Assembly: GCF_029227915.1 (NCBI RefSeq)
Contig: NC_079878.1
Span: forward strand, 1,490,001-1,550,000
Source of the DNA: Hydractinia symbiolongicarpus
Lineage: Eukaryota; Cnidaria; Hydrozoa; Anthoathecata; Hydractiniidae
Direction: 5' to 3'
Length of the DNA stretch: 60,000 nucleotides
This document shows positions 33,128 to 48,100 of this stretch, in pieces. The position numbers were made by a program, and so were the translations under genes. Numbering within the stretch: the first letter of the stretch is position 1; every line of letters begins with the position of its first letter. The notes beneath the pieces were generated by a model that worked only from the letters and a program-made list of their open reading frames with translations, made no database searches and was not told where the DNA came from.

Positions 33128-36100
33128 ATGTTGCATCAGCCACTACCATCTACTACTGCATCTAATTCTCCAGCCAATAAAACATTTGAATTACTGAAAG
33201 AACGTCTAGAACAGGCTGAATCTGAAGCACAGAAACTCTCAAGCCAACTAGTTTCTTATGGATTTAAAACGTTAGTGACAAATTTGTTTTTACACATTCT
33301 AACACAGTTTTTTATCAGCAGTTATACAATTCTTGGTTGTAGTAAACTTTCAAAAATATTTGACATGACTCTACAGTTGATAATAGATTAAGGAATATTT
33401 TTTAGATCGCCTGCAAAAAACAACAACAAAGACTCAACTGGATCACAATCAGTTTCTGATAACAGGATGATCTCTCGTGTGTGTAAAATGGAAAGTGTAT
33501 TGGAGAGCCTCAGATCAGGTATGTCTTATCATTTATCAATTTATATATACTTTATTTGTGACTTACCAAATTAAAGTTTACCTGTTGATCCTCCTGTTTA
33601 AAATTTAGTGCATATAAAGCAAAAAAACTTGTATGGTAATAAAAGACAATAAGGGTAAGATAAAAAAAATTATTATTTATTACCGTCTTTCTGCCACAGG
33701 AATAAACAGTTTGGAAGCAGACAAGTCAGAAACACCATCGCAGTTACTGCTAGAGAAAAATCAAATACAAGAAACTTACAGTTTAAAAATCCAAGAACTT
33801 CAAGAGGAGGTTGATAAGCAGAAAGCAGTTATAAAATGTCATATTGATGCAAAGTTGTTGCTGGAAAAGCAAATCGCAAAACTGAAAAAAGCATCTGTAA
33901 AACGAACTGAAACACAAAAGACCCTTCTTACCAAGCTAAAAGAGAAAGATAATGAGTTGGCTTCTTTACAAAATGAGTTAAATCAGGTAATTTTTAAATT
34001 TCAAATATTTCCTTTACAATGGAAGCTTGAAGGAAAATAACTTTAAATTTCTCCTGTAAATACAGATAAAAAAGAATGTGTCTAAGGAGGTAGAATCAAG
34101 GAAACGAATTGAGGACAGTCATTCTTTGCTACATTTAAAAATATCTGAAATGGAAGCAACAGTGGAAGCAGAGCGTATGAATGTGTCAAAAGTAAATGCA
34201 CAATGTGAATCGCTGACCAATGATGCTATGTTAGCTCGTAAAGAGTTTGAAAGGGAGTACACAAGGCGTCTTGATCTAGAGAATATTTTAGAAGTGCAAT
34301 CCAATAACATTGGTATGCAGTATTTGTCTTCTTTAAAATTTCTGCTTAACTTTAAAGGAAAAATTTCATGAATTAGCAAAGAATCTAATGCATTTATTCC
34401 TACATATTCTTCAAAAGATCTCAATTTTTACTTGACATGGGTATATTTAGTATAGTTGAGTATATGAGTATAGTTGATCTATTTAAAATGGTTTGGGAAG
34501 TATAAAAACCTTACCCAATGGAGGAATTTGTTTCTTTTCAGATTTAGTAATAAAGTAAAATTACATGCTCAAATATGTTTCTGCCATATCCAGGTGTGGG
34601 ATTTATAATTCTTTAAATAGTGACTACATTTGGATTTTGTTCTTGCAAAATCACAACAAATAGAGGGTTTTGCAACAGTATCTGCCCTGTTTTTGCATGT
34701 AATTTTGGCCAATGTATTTTGGCAGGTGTATACTGCTTCAGGCCATTTCGTAAGAATTTAGGCAGGCGTGCGGTAGATCACACGCCTTAAAAATTCTGCG
34801 CCTGCGATGTGCATGCGATCAAAAAAAATTTATTACAAAAACATTTCCTTTACCACTGTACACCGCACAGGGGCTGCTGTTTTGGCGTAAGGAACATACA
34901 AAGTGCAAGTTCCAACAATGTACGGCAAGGAATTTCAACCCGAATACGAAGAAGTCGTAAGCAGACTCGTTAATTAAACTTTATTACTTGTGGGGCAAAC
35001 AGATATTTAAATTAAATTAAATTACGGAAAGTTGAACGCCCGCTAATAATAATATTTAATAAACCTTCGATGAATCATGAAAATTATTATCTAAAAGAAT
35101 ATTTCGTTATTAAAGAAGTTTTTTTTTCTTATTAATGATATTATCTTTTAGTTATTTTAACTTAAATAATGCTGAATTTCTTTTAAATTCTTCAAAAGGC
35201 GACCTTACAAAGATTAAAATACTGTTGCATTTTTTTATAAAATCATTAAAATAAAACTCTCAAAGCCTTAATATAGCCTGGTAGCTGGTAAATGGTAGCA
35301 ATTAAATTGTGCGATCTATTGTGAGTTCAGTAAAAGAATGATTGTTTATTTTTAGAGTTCAGTAAAAGAATGATTGTTTATTTTTAAGGTTTATTTAATA
35401 AATGTTCTTGTTATAAATACAATAATTTTTAATTACAGCAACGTTTTGCGCGTGCGATTCATTGCACGCCTAAACAAATCTGCACGTGTGTGGGGGCGTG
35501 CGCGTGCGATCGCACGCCTCTCACGAAATGGCCTGCTGCTTAAATGTGACTTACACAATTTTGAGACATTGTGTAAGGACTACCTAAAAAACTTGTATTA
35601 ATCTTTTATTTACAAATGAAAGTAATTGCTTGCTATTGTTATTACCATGCGCAAAATAAAACAATAAGATATATGATTTATGCTTTTAATGTAACATTTA
35701 TGAAGTTTTTAAAAAGTACTAAAGATCACAAAAACTATCAAACTAGTTAAGTAGAAAATGCTTATGCGAAGAAAAAAAGTTTCCACATACTGTCTTTAAA
35801 ATTTTCACAATTAAAAATAGTTACTAGTTTCAATTGTCCTATTTTCTATAACAAAATGCAGCAGAAGCATCGAGAGAACGTTTTCTCATTTGTTTTATAA
35901 TGAAATATACGGCTGTTTTTAAGCTTTGAGAGGATGTGTTTTCTTCATTTTAAATTATGGCAACAATCTTTGTAGGAACATTTCCACGTTGTGTTAAAAG
36001 TCTTCACATTCTAGACTGAAATATTAAAATTTTTAAGCTTCATATAAAGTGATTTTTAACCATCGACAGTCATTTTTTCATCATTTTAAAAAACAAAATT

Positions 36101-39100
36101 CAAGAAAGGCAATTTTTAGGCTTTGAAGCAAAGTTTTCATGAATTTCATGAAATATAGCGATTCTAAGCACTGTACAGTCGGGTTTTTTTATTTTAGAGT
36201 TTATGTATGATAATTAAGTTTGCGTGCAAGATATAAATTCTATTGTGTTTAGCATTTTAACAATAGGTTAGCAACAAAATGCAAGGTGATAAGTATAACA
36301 TAAATGTAAAGTTAAGTTCAAGCAGTACGTATATTTTGCCTAAATGTATTTATGTATATTTCCTTTATAGTGTTGTTATTGATAGTGTTGCAGTATAAAT
36401 TTTGTTGCTGTATTTTCATCGGGAAAAATTATAATTATAATAATCACAATGAAGAAGAGTGTCACGACAAGCTTAGTCTGTCTTTTATTAAGTTATTTAG
36501 TAAAATCGTGATACAAGTGATATTGGATTTTATGCATGTGATTGATACCTGAAAATGACACACCCAATTCTTTTTCTGACGTGTACGTGGAGGCGCTCGA
36601 ATGTGATTGTTAGAATGAGAGACTACCTTCTAATTAATTACTTTGCCTTCTTTTTAGAATGTATAAAAGAGGAAATTAACATAAAATCTGGGGAATATAA
36701 TCAGGTGAAGAAACAGTGTCAGGATCTTGAAAGTCAGTGTCAACAATTCAAACGAAAGTGTGAAAAACTGCAGGTTTGTGGTTTTTTTTGTTATTGACAT
36801 AAACATCAGGGAAATTAACTTTTATATAAATTGACTAATTATTATCGTTAACTCGTCGACAAGAAAGAATTAGTGGGAGAGGATGATTGACTATTGCCAA
36901 AATTGACGCCATTCAAAATTTTAATGGAGGTTCAATACAAGCCTCAAGGTTTTCACTCCAATAAAAAATAAGTTTATTTATTTTTTATATTTACTTTGTA
37001 CATAATATTTACATAGTTACGTCAACTTAGGAATACTTTACAGCTTCAAAAAATTCTTCCAAGTTTAGTACATATATGTGCATCCTCTCAAATTTCTCCA
37101 ACAATATCACCTGATGCCAACTTTGGTATGTAAATTCAGAACAACTTCAGGGTATATCCATACAACGCTTACTGCGGGCCAACTTTTTTTAATATAGTGA
37201 CCTTGCCCATATACAGTAATTTGTGTGGTTGATTTGCTTATTCGTTTTTTTCTCGTTTTTGTCGTGAAAATACCGAATTTTCAAGTCCCGTCATGAAGAC
37301 CAAACCATCATATCTGAACAAAACGCCACAAATGGTAGCTTGGTTACTTTTATAAATATAGTTTACTGGGAACCAAATAAACTTCTAAAAATCTAAACAC
37401 GTGCATACAGAAAGAAAAAGAATATTTGAATAAAGTTCATTATCATTCTCAAAACCTGCAAGCAGTGCGCTTGAAGTGATCGTTACCGTGGTGATTTTAC
37501 CAAAGCCATGCGGCAAGTTGTTTATCGTTAAAAATTTGACTCTTTTTCTGTGTATTTATTTTTTCATGGTGTAGTGCTTACATTTTGATAACTTTTCATA
37601 ACTAGGTAACTTCTATGTAGGAGAGTTGGTTTAAAATCGAGCTGAATAATATATCCCCAATTGTTTTTTCGATTTTTTTCGCTTTAATAACTCTGACGAA
37701 AGTTATGGAGTAAGGTATGAAAAAAAATATCAGTTACAAAAAGTCGAATTTCGAAAAAAGGCAAATTTAAACAAAACGACTTAAAATTAAAAAAAAAAAA
37801 AAATCAAAAAACTATTTTAGATACATCCCTCTTGAATAAGATAATCAAAAAAAATGGGGAAAAATTTAGTCATTTTGTAAAAGAAACTTCAAACACGAAG
37901 GAGGGGGTTAAATTTTCTTACCTTATAAATCCTTGTATTTTCCATTTCAATACAAAAACTTTTATCAACCTAAGAAAATGTTCAGATATTTCCAAATATT
38001 TATAAATATATTAAACTTTCCCTTGCAGGTTTTTTGATGGCGTCATTAACCTGTCTATTCCAAAACAGATTTGGGGACCCAAGTTTAAAAACTTACACAA
38101 TTTAGTCCCAGAGTGTCCCTTGACCCATGCGTGAGATGACATCAGTTATTTCCAGGTGTTTCCAATATATAAGGACTTAAACATAAAAGTGCAATGCATT
38201 GGTTTCGCAAATTAAAAAAAAGGTTTTGACATCAGTCTAAATACATTGACGTGGTGTCGTAACATCTAGGCAGTTAACAATTAAGACATGCATTTTTCAG
38301 CTCTTTCAAAGAAAATTTTGGCAACTTAAAAAAAATAAACACATCCACTTTACCTGTCACAGACAGGGACACACTCTTCATATTATTATAAGAGATGTTA
38401 TTAATTTAATGGTATGCAAGGTATGTAGAAGGTTTTAAAAATAAAATGTTTTAGTTTGAATGCAATTGTGCACTTGAGTCTAAATCCCAAATTTTTCAGT
38501 GGAAAAATTTCAGCAGAATAAATTTTGGTAAAAAAACTTTAACAAAATATAATTTTTTTTTTAAAAAAGCTAAATGAATACTTTGTGTAGGAATTTGTAC
38601 TATTTTAGAGGAATAAATAAAAACAATAATTATCACATTACAGTAAATCTGCAAAGAAATTTGTGATGCCAAATGACCTTTTTAAAATGACTTTGTCATT
38701 ATCTTGCTACTGTTAAAGAGGCAGTCTGGTCTGTCTAATTCAATTTTTATATATAAAAAAGATATTTAAAGAGATAAAAATGGACGTTTAAAATGAAAAG
38801 TAAGAAAGAAGGTTAAATTTGGAAATTTTGGAGCAAAACAATTTTTGTAAGACTGACTGTGAATTGTAGCACTCGAATTTTCAGTGGCATTTTTGCGGAA
38901 CTTTTTCCCACTCAAATTTTTTGTTTCCCTTTGTTTAAAAAAAATCCTGTAAAGCAATAGCTACTTAAATGGAAGGTACATATTTTTTTTAATTTTATTT
39001 CTCATCTGTTTAGAAAGCATTAGAAGCCTCTTCTTCAGAGAATCAGGAGCTTAAAGAACTTTTAAAAGTTGCCTCTGTTGATAATCAAGCTCTTGTTATT

Positions 39101-42100
39101 CAAAGCAAAGAAGTACTGCTTCGGGAGCAGGCAAAAGTAAAGAACATTGTTGCACAGCAAAATAAATTGCTTGATTCAACCAAAGCATCAATGTTGCAAG
39201 AGTTGAAAAACCAACACAAGAATACTGAAAGGACGGAATCTGAAAATCTGCTATTGAAGCGAAAAATAGTTGAATATGAAAGTAAACACGACGAAAGTGA
39301 GTTCAAGTTAAAAATGCTGGAACAAAATTATGTAAGAAAAGTAATCAAATTTGATTTGTAATTGTTGTAAATTTGAAATATGATTAATAAAAAAATTAAC
39401 AACGAACAAACAAACTTCTAGAATAGGGCTGATTAAAAATGCAGTGAAAACCTATAAAAGAACGCCTTTGTTAAAATGACTTTGCAGAATGTCAGATGCT
39501 CCTATACAAGAATAACAGTTAAAATTAGATTTTTGGAAGATTAGGTTAAATCTTAATTAAGGAAAAACCATGTTGACTCAAATCAAGTATTTTTGTTAAC
39601 AAAATGGCATTCGCCTTGGCAATTGCTGAGGAAACATGAACTGGAAAGGCTTGTAAATTTAAAAAATGTTCATTTTACAAAATCATTTTTTAAATAAAGT
39701 TGTGTTCCTTGATATCTAATGCACTTTCTGCCAATTCTTTGTGTGTTATGACAATTCTTTAACATGATTTTAGACCATAGAAATTTCAAGGGTGGAAGCT
39801 GCTTTGTTGTCTTCTCAAAACAAGAATGATGAATTAAGAAAGCAGCTGGAAGCAATTGAGAAAGAAGGTGTTTTAAAAAACAACAACCTGCAAAACGACA
39901 AGTTACATGCAATGCAAAGAGTTAAGGAGTTGGAAGAGGAACTAAAACAGGTGCAACTCTTTGGCCAAAGAATGGAACATGAGAAGAACGAGCTGATGGA
40001 TAAATTATCGTGGATAAGCATGAGCCAGCAGTCACAAAACGATCTTGAGAAAAAAATGGTTGAAATGGTAAAAGAAAAAAATTCCTTGGCATATGAAAAG
40101 GGCATTTTGTCCTCCAAAGTCAAAACCCTTGAAGTGGATAACAAGACCAAAAAGGAAATTGAGGTTTGTATGTTTTGTGTATTTTGCCATGGACTTATTG
40201 CTCATAATTATTCTCAACTGGTGGTCTCTCGTAAGTATTATTGAAATCTTATTTTTTCGCAACTTACAAAAAATAGGCTAAAGTTCAATATTTTGTAGTG
40301 AATTTAATTAGCTCCTCTAATAAATTTAGAAATTCAGGTTAAATTTTAATTGGGAAATAGCTGTTTAACAGCTACTGAGAACCCTGGATTACACCCTGCT
40401 GATTTTATATTTAATTAAACAGAACAGACAAAAGTAACTGCTATAGGTCAAGGTGCTAAAGTAACTATGTATACATGCAAAAAAATATGCAAAACCAGTT
40501 ACATCCATAAAGGGTAAATCAAAAATGTAAACAATTTTCTTAAAAAGTGTTATAAACAAGAAAAAGCCAAGTACATAAAAAGTAAAGTGACATATAAGAT
40601 ATTGAATGCATTACACATTACAAACTTCAGTTTAAATCACTTATTTAGTAGGATATTAAAGGGAGCCACGCAGCTGCCTCCATGTCAGTAAATTTATTTC
40701 GTCTATATTTTTTGTTTGCTGTTAAGTGTGAAGTGTTATAATTGTTTTCAGTACTCTTTTGTGCTTAATTGTAGGGGGGGGGGTCATATAAGCAGAAGGG
40801 GGTGGGTACTCGGGGGAAAATTCCTTAAAGTGGGGGGATCATAATATAAGGACCTAATAAGGTATTACGAAATTTTCTGTAAAATGGGGGTAGGGAGGGG
40901 GGACGACGACTAACTATAAATAAACTAACACTAGTGAAACAACTAAAAATAAAGATAACAATGCTTTTGATATGTTTAAGGGATTAACTGTGCTGGCATT
41001 TTGTTGATATTTGTTATTTTTAACCTGGAAATAGTATTTGTTCTTGAGATTATAAAATGATTTTAGGGGTGTAAAATTTTGAAAAAGTGCAATTTGACTC
41101 CTGCCTACAATTAAGCACGAGTACAATGTTAATAGTGAAGCGTAAATTTCTGTTCCTTGATTTGCAGTTGTTTCTATTGGTTTTCAGGATCTTTATTTAC
41201 GCTTCTCGTTATTATAATCACCATCGACAAATTATCTGAACTAGTCATTGGATCTTCTTCTTTTCTGGTAAGATAGTAGGTAGAAATACTATCACATATA
41301 GAAAGTGCCTTACTTTCTTTACGAATGGCCCAAAACACAGCAGAATCACAGTCATCTTTTTCCCTGGGATATTATATTTTTCACATATCTTGATGATACT
41401 TTTTTGCCTTTTTGTTGAACTTAGTAAAAAATACTTACAGATACTCCACACAAACTTCCTTCCTTGCAGGTTACCACTTGTTATTGTTGCTATAATTCAC
41501 TTTAGTTTTGACTTGTTGACTAACTTATATCAATATTTTAAGCTTTAAGTCATCTTCTAAAACCTTGAAATAACAATCAGTATGTTTGTTATCATTTACT
41601 AGGACCTACTAAGTCATTTCCATTAGCTATATATTTTATTAGGATATGCTTCTGAAAACATGGTTGGCTGGATTTTCGTCTGATTAAATGTAATGCCATT
41701 GCATAAATACATACATTAAATACGATTTGGTACAAAAATATAAAATTATATTGTTTCATTGTTTTTTTAATTAGGGGTTTTAAAGCAGATACATATATTT
41801 TATTATTGTTGAAGCTTAGTAGGTGGTGTTTTAGGAGATCCTTCTAGCATCATTGGGCAAAGTAAAACGATGTTGGACATCTGTGTATATAATTTGAGAG
41901 GACCAAAATTAAAGCAATTAACCTGTTCCAGACCTGGGAGGAAATGACTTTATACTTTTTTTGTAATGCTTTAAGAAGTCTCAGGAAGTGGATACAAGGT
42001 GTTGTTTACATGTTTGTCACATTCTACACTGTTGATTGTTTCCTTTATCTTTGTAGCTGTTGTTCTTGATTCTGTGTTAATCAGTTGAACTAATGAATTC

Positions 42101-45100
42101 ACCCTGGATATGGTCCCGAAATTTGTTTTTCTTTACCTTTTTATTTCTTCATGCACACATGTTTCTAAACTAGCTGCATGAATCTTCCTTTCACCTATAA
42201 TAACAATTTATGACATCATACTCTTTACATGGGATATTTTAAAGCAACGCTATTTGTTTTGTGTTTCCTTAAAGTTGAAAATACATTGATGTTTTTGTAT
42301 TTGACAAAAGATCTTACTGGTGCCCGGATCATTTTTATCCTTTGTCCCACAACTTTCCAAAACAGATATGCATATTACCACAAAATTAAGAAATTCAATT
42401 TATTTCTTATAGACTAGTCAAAAAGTTTGTCTAAGACTTAAACCTCATTGGGCTGGTGCAATGAGTAGACTTTGTAAAAATTAATCTAGCAAATAATTGA
42501 TCAATACTGAATTGGTCGAAGTATGTGTGAGACAACACAGCTAATTTTTAAGTTCACCACAACAAGTAATTGCAGAGGCTAATTCTATACCAGATTCAGA
42601 CATTTTAAACTTATCAAAATTCACTTATCAATGTTTAGAGTAGAGTTCTTATGATCTTAGGTTATTTGCTTGAATCTAATTGTTATTGAAGTCAGCGTGG
42701 CTATTTTCCACAAATTTTGCAGTCTGTGCGAATCCCAACGTGGATTCTTTTGTTGTGTGGAGGATGCCACTAGCTAATTTTAAACCCTGTCTGCGTAGCA
42801 TGGGCCCTTTGACCATTAAAAAAAGATGAGAAAACTAGCTTTGTCTTAATATTTTGTCCAATTTTGTCTGATGGACTTGTAGGGTAGGGTAGTATTGTAT
42901 CAAAATAAAAATTATTGTTTCTTTGGAATAATTTCAATGACATAATGCCAAACATTCAGGGAAATTATCTATTTCATTATGATAACTGATAATTTCGCAT
43001 TTATTGATAGGTAGAATATGAAAACTTGAAGTTAAAGTACAAAGATTTGAATACACAGTTTAAAAGATCCCAAAAGAGTGAAGATAAATTGAACATAGAA
43101 ATTGAAGAAAAAGTGAATGCATTGCAAGCTATCACGACAGAACATAACTTGGTAAGTATTACTTTGGGCTGACTGATTATCAATTCTTTATAAAGACTAA
43201 GATACACTGGGAGTTTTTATTTATTATTTTAGTGTTTTAGCTTTAAGAAGTTTTTTCATCTTGCAATTTCTTTTATCGTCTGTTGTATTAATACTCTTAA
43301 GTTTGTTTGTAGTTAAACATAATGAACTGGTCCAGATTTTGGCTATCCAAGGGAGAACTCTTTTTCTTGTAAAAAATGCATAATAAAATAAGTCTTGTTT
43401 GTTTCTCGATTATTAAAACATTACGTCATTACAAGGATCGATGTCTGTAGTATTAGAGTTAGTGAAGCTATTGCAGTACACTTTTATAGGTTTAAGGCTA
43501 AATAAATTGGTAACAGGTGAATCATCTCTTGCATAGGTAAACAGGTACCTCTAGGGAACAAAATGGTATTCATATATTTCTGACATACTTTCTAACTACT
43601 TAGCAAATAAGTCAGATGTAAACCATTATTTCAAGTTATTTGCCCTTTTTAACTGACTACACTTTTAGATGTAATCAATGAATTCCAGAAAAATGTAAAT
43701 CTAATGTTTGAGCACACTGGCTAGCAGTTTTCAGCATAAACTTGAAGATTGTGTTGATTATATGCACAATCTAGCCTAGTCTAGTTGATTTGTTGATTTT
43801 GCCCTGTTTTTAGTGTAAAAACATGCTCAAAAAGACAGAGAAGCATTTATCACAAGTTATATCTGCACGTGACGAAGCACTTAACGAAACAGAAAAATTA
43901 GTGCGACATGTCAAAGATATAACTACCCAGTATGATGAGCAAGTTTCGTGTTTGCAGTCTCGATTACTTGAAAATGAAAAACAGCGCAGTAATATTGGGG
44001 GAACATTTGAAACTTTGATGTCGACAAATGATCAACTGCAAAAACAGTTGCAGCTCGTTCAAGAAAATTTGGGCAAAAAAGATGCACAACTTGAGACTCT
44101 AAAAGACACAAGGTTAGAATTTAGAACTAATGTTCTACAGTTGTGTCAACCCAACTGTTTCGAAACATCAAGATACCTTTGTACCTTTGTAACCGTTCGT
44201 CAAAGGCACATGATCTTATACGTTATTCCGACCAGTGTTTCAAACTCAACACAAAAGAGGCTGTCCACTTGTCCATTTGTGATGTTATCAAAATTCATAT
44301 AGAAGATCTTTTTTATTGTTGTTCTGCCTAAGCAAGTTAAGCCGAGTTAAGGACTAGTTATTTTGATTAAAATGTCTTGCATCTCCATCTGGCCATTTGT
44401 CAAGAAGAGAAATTTTGTCTGCCTTAAGTAGATTTTTCCATGAGCCTTACAACTAGTTGTACTATATTGTTTTGTTGTCGTCGTGTTTACAGAAATGTGA
44501 GTAAAGACGTGATCTCTCAATTACAAGCTGAATTGGTTTCATTGACAAACAAGTTAAACTTGATGGAAAAAGAAAACAATGAAGAGGTGTGTGGTTATTA
44601 ACCTTCATTAAGAATACTGTAACATCCTTTTTTAACAAAAATACTAAAAAAACATTCGAAAAAAAATTCAATAAAAAAAAAATAAATAAAGCAATACCAT
44701 GCTTCAAATGAGTATGTTTACCCAGGGCAACCTCATCAGTTCCTATTGGTACTGCTTTCCAAGAGGGTCCTGTGAAGGGGGTCTTAGTGCAAGATTTCAT
44801 TTGAGCTACGAAAGTTGTGCAAGCACAACAATCGCCCAACTAGACAACCGCCTAAGATATCAATCCTATTCTCATGCTGAGTGCTAAGCAGAAAGGATAT
44901 ATTCACACTTTTATAGTCTTTGGCATGACTCGGCCAGGGTTTTAAACCAAGACCCTCTGCACTGGAAGCGAACACTTTACCATAAGGCTATTAGTCGGCT
45001 ACTAGTAGTAAAAATATGCTAAGGTGTCAATGTTGTTAAAATTATTTAAATGTTTTTTTTCTGACTTGATTTTACTGGGAGGTTAGTCATTATATGAATT

Positions 45101-48100
45101 GTTTTTGCTAAAACTAATAAAGCTGCAAGGAAAAGAATTACAACATCGTGTTCCTGACACTTTGGGCTAATCATATTTGTTTATACTGAAGTTATTGTCC
45201 CCAGAGCTTAAAATTTTAAAGATAAGAAGAAGAAAAGTATGTTTCCAAGCATAAAAATTCAACTACTCATTTTTCAAAAAGAATTTGATAGCATATTTTA
45301 GGCAAGACTGTGCTGAATAAGAGGACATGAATTTGATAACTTAGTTCCCTGTACTTTTGTTATTTCAATTTAGCATTTTTCATTTATTGTATATTAAAAT
45401 GAAAAAAAAACGAAAAAGGGTATTATGAGTATAGAGATATGTATGTTACAGACGATATGGTCAATTAGGAATTATTCATATTCATCAGGTATTATGTAAA
45501 GGTTTTGGTTTTGGTTTTGGTTATTGTTTTGGCATATCAACCAGTTAATATGCATATAAAATACACTGTGTTTTGATACTTTACTATTAGAAAGACCAGG
45601 GAATAAGAAAGAACCTCACTTTTTGCTGCAAAATATCCATTTATCCGCCATGTAATTCTTTAAATATAAATATAAATAGCCTAAGCAGGTTAGAACCTGT
45701 GGGAACATCACAAGAAAGAGAATGTTAGCAGGTTTTATCAACTAAAAATTCATGCTATTTCATACTGTTATAAAGCTACAAGTTGAGTTTTTAAGCAGAA
45801 CGCTACGATAAAGCAGATTGTGTAACTAGCTTGTCTGTGTGGCCCTTTTAATACACCAATTTTGCTGGTTTTTAAAATTTAAATACATGTGTGATTATTG
45901 TGTTGTTTTTCTCAGGAACATGAGGTTAGGATATTGAGTCCTAATGGAAAAGTTCTTGAGAATTCACTGTGTCGTTTAAAACAATCTTACTGATAACAAT
46001 CACTAGTATACGTCTTTTTTCAATACTTAGCAACGGCAAAGCCAAAAAAATTTGACTTTCACTAGAGGTCGATTTTTGTAATAATGCTTGGGAATTCCAA
46101 TTAATTGCAGCAACTGTACTTTTTCTTTGCATAACTAACTGTTTTAAGTTCTATTTAGATTGTTAAAATAAAGGAATGTCTTTACAGTGAAAAGAAAGAG
46201 AAAACGAACTATCAAAATATGTTACAAGAAAAGGAAGAAGAACAGAAACATTTAAAAGAGAAAGTTATGAAGCTGAAATCAGAACTTAAGAAAAAAGATA
46301 CAGACATAAAAACCTGCATTGCAGCAAAGTATGAAGTCTATAACTATTGTAACCTAAAACACACTTATAGTTTAGTGTTTATTGCAGTATAATGTAATAT
46401 TTTTGTGTAGTTACAAACAAGGTTATAGTTGTGTATAATACTTCTTTGGTAGGAACAACAATATTGAGACTGCAAATGAGAAGAAAGAGATCGAAGTAGC
46501 AAAATTAAAAACTCAACATAAAAAAGAAATAAATAAGGTAAAGTATTAATTCTTTTACTTGTATCTTGTTATACTAAGATTAGTATCTTTCTGGCTTTGT
46601 CCAAGCATTGTCATAAATTTTTGTAATTCTTAGTCGATAGGAATAAATTGTTTTATTAAATATGTTCATCTATAGTTAAAATCACAATTACACGATGTGA
46701 AGTTATTGTTAAAGAAAAAGGAAAACATAAATGAAGAAAAAATTAAGGTTGGCATCCCTGTCTCTTTTTACGTTTCTCTGCCTGCCTGCCTGTCTGGTCT
46801 GTCTGCCTGCCCGGTCTGTCTGTTTGTCTGTTTGTCTGTCTGTCTGTTTCCTTGTTTGTTTTTTGTTGTCTTTTGACTGATGTTTTTCTAGCTTTACATT
46901 TTTTCAGGTTATGTCCGATGGGTTAATAAATCTAGAAAATGATAAGTCATTGTATATGGAAAAAAATAAAGAGCAGGTTAGCCACCTTCAAGTATTATCT
47001 TTTATATATTTCTGCTTTATTTCATTGACCATTAAGGAATTTCAGCTTGCAGTTGCTTCTTCAGTTCTGAGGTTTAATTTCACAACATTGAAATTCAAGT
47101 GAACTTGTTAAGTGAAGTGCTGGTGATTTGTGAATACGCGTTTCAGAATGTTTTATGAAAATTGAAACGACTAAAAAAATATATATGCATAATAGAGCTC
47201 ATCTTTTCATAAGAGAAGGCAGTTAAAATGTTTCTGGTTCCCCGGCATAAACTATCTTTATGCCTTGGATATTAGCCACATACTTTGCAAATTAAGTATA
47301 TTCTTTCTGACAAAACACTTTTCATTTGTTATTCTTTCAGGCGGAATTATTGAGCAAATTTATGTCTGAAATAGCAGATCTCCAAAATGAACTCACTACA
47401 ATGGCAGAATCTCAAAATTGTACTTCATTTAACTTAAGGTAAGTTAGATATTTTAGCAGTTATTTTGCAATTATTTGACAAATATAAAAACCATGATATT
47501 GTCACTATTTTCTCAGAGCACACGAAACCAAGAGTGAAAGAAAAAAAAGGCAAAAGATAGAGATTAAACACAAGGTTGGTGTAGTTAGAGTTGCGTCTAA
47601 ATGTTTTAGTACGAATTTTGAATGATACATTTATTAAGAAAGACTTCTTGTGATGAAGATAGCTAAAATGTTTCTTTATCATTTAATTTTTTTAAATTAA
47701 ACGAAAATTTATTTTTTATGATTTTGTAGAAAAACAAATAACTACTTAGTCTCTACATATACATGGTACCCTGGGGGGTTGATACATACATGATGTATCA
47801 ACCCTCAGGATTGATACATTCTGTGCAACCCTCAAGTTTACTAAAAATAGAATACTTAACAGAATAATGGTGTGTTGTACTCAAAATTATTGAAAAAAAT
47901 TACCAGAAGCAAAAAATGAGGCATATTTTGCATTTGAACGTAAATTAAATTATTACAATAAATTTCTATTTCTATATATGGTAACGTATGTCAATAATTT
48001 ATTGTCAAAACGGCTTTTGGAAAATTTTGGGTGCATTAACTGTTTGATTCATCAAAAGTTAACCTTTTAAGAAATGTATTTTTTATTATCAAATGGAAGC

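Noticed and set aside
39815-40150. 111-codon minus-strand frame rich in Ser/Phe/Leu
   Set aside because: Antisense shadow of coiled-coil exon 7; the sense strand has matching splice phases.
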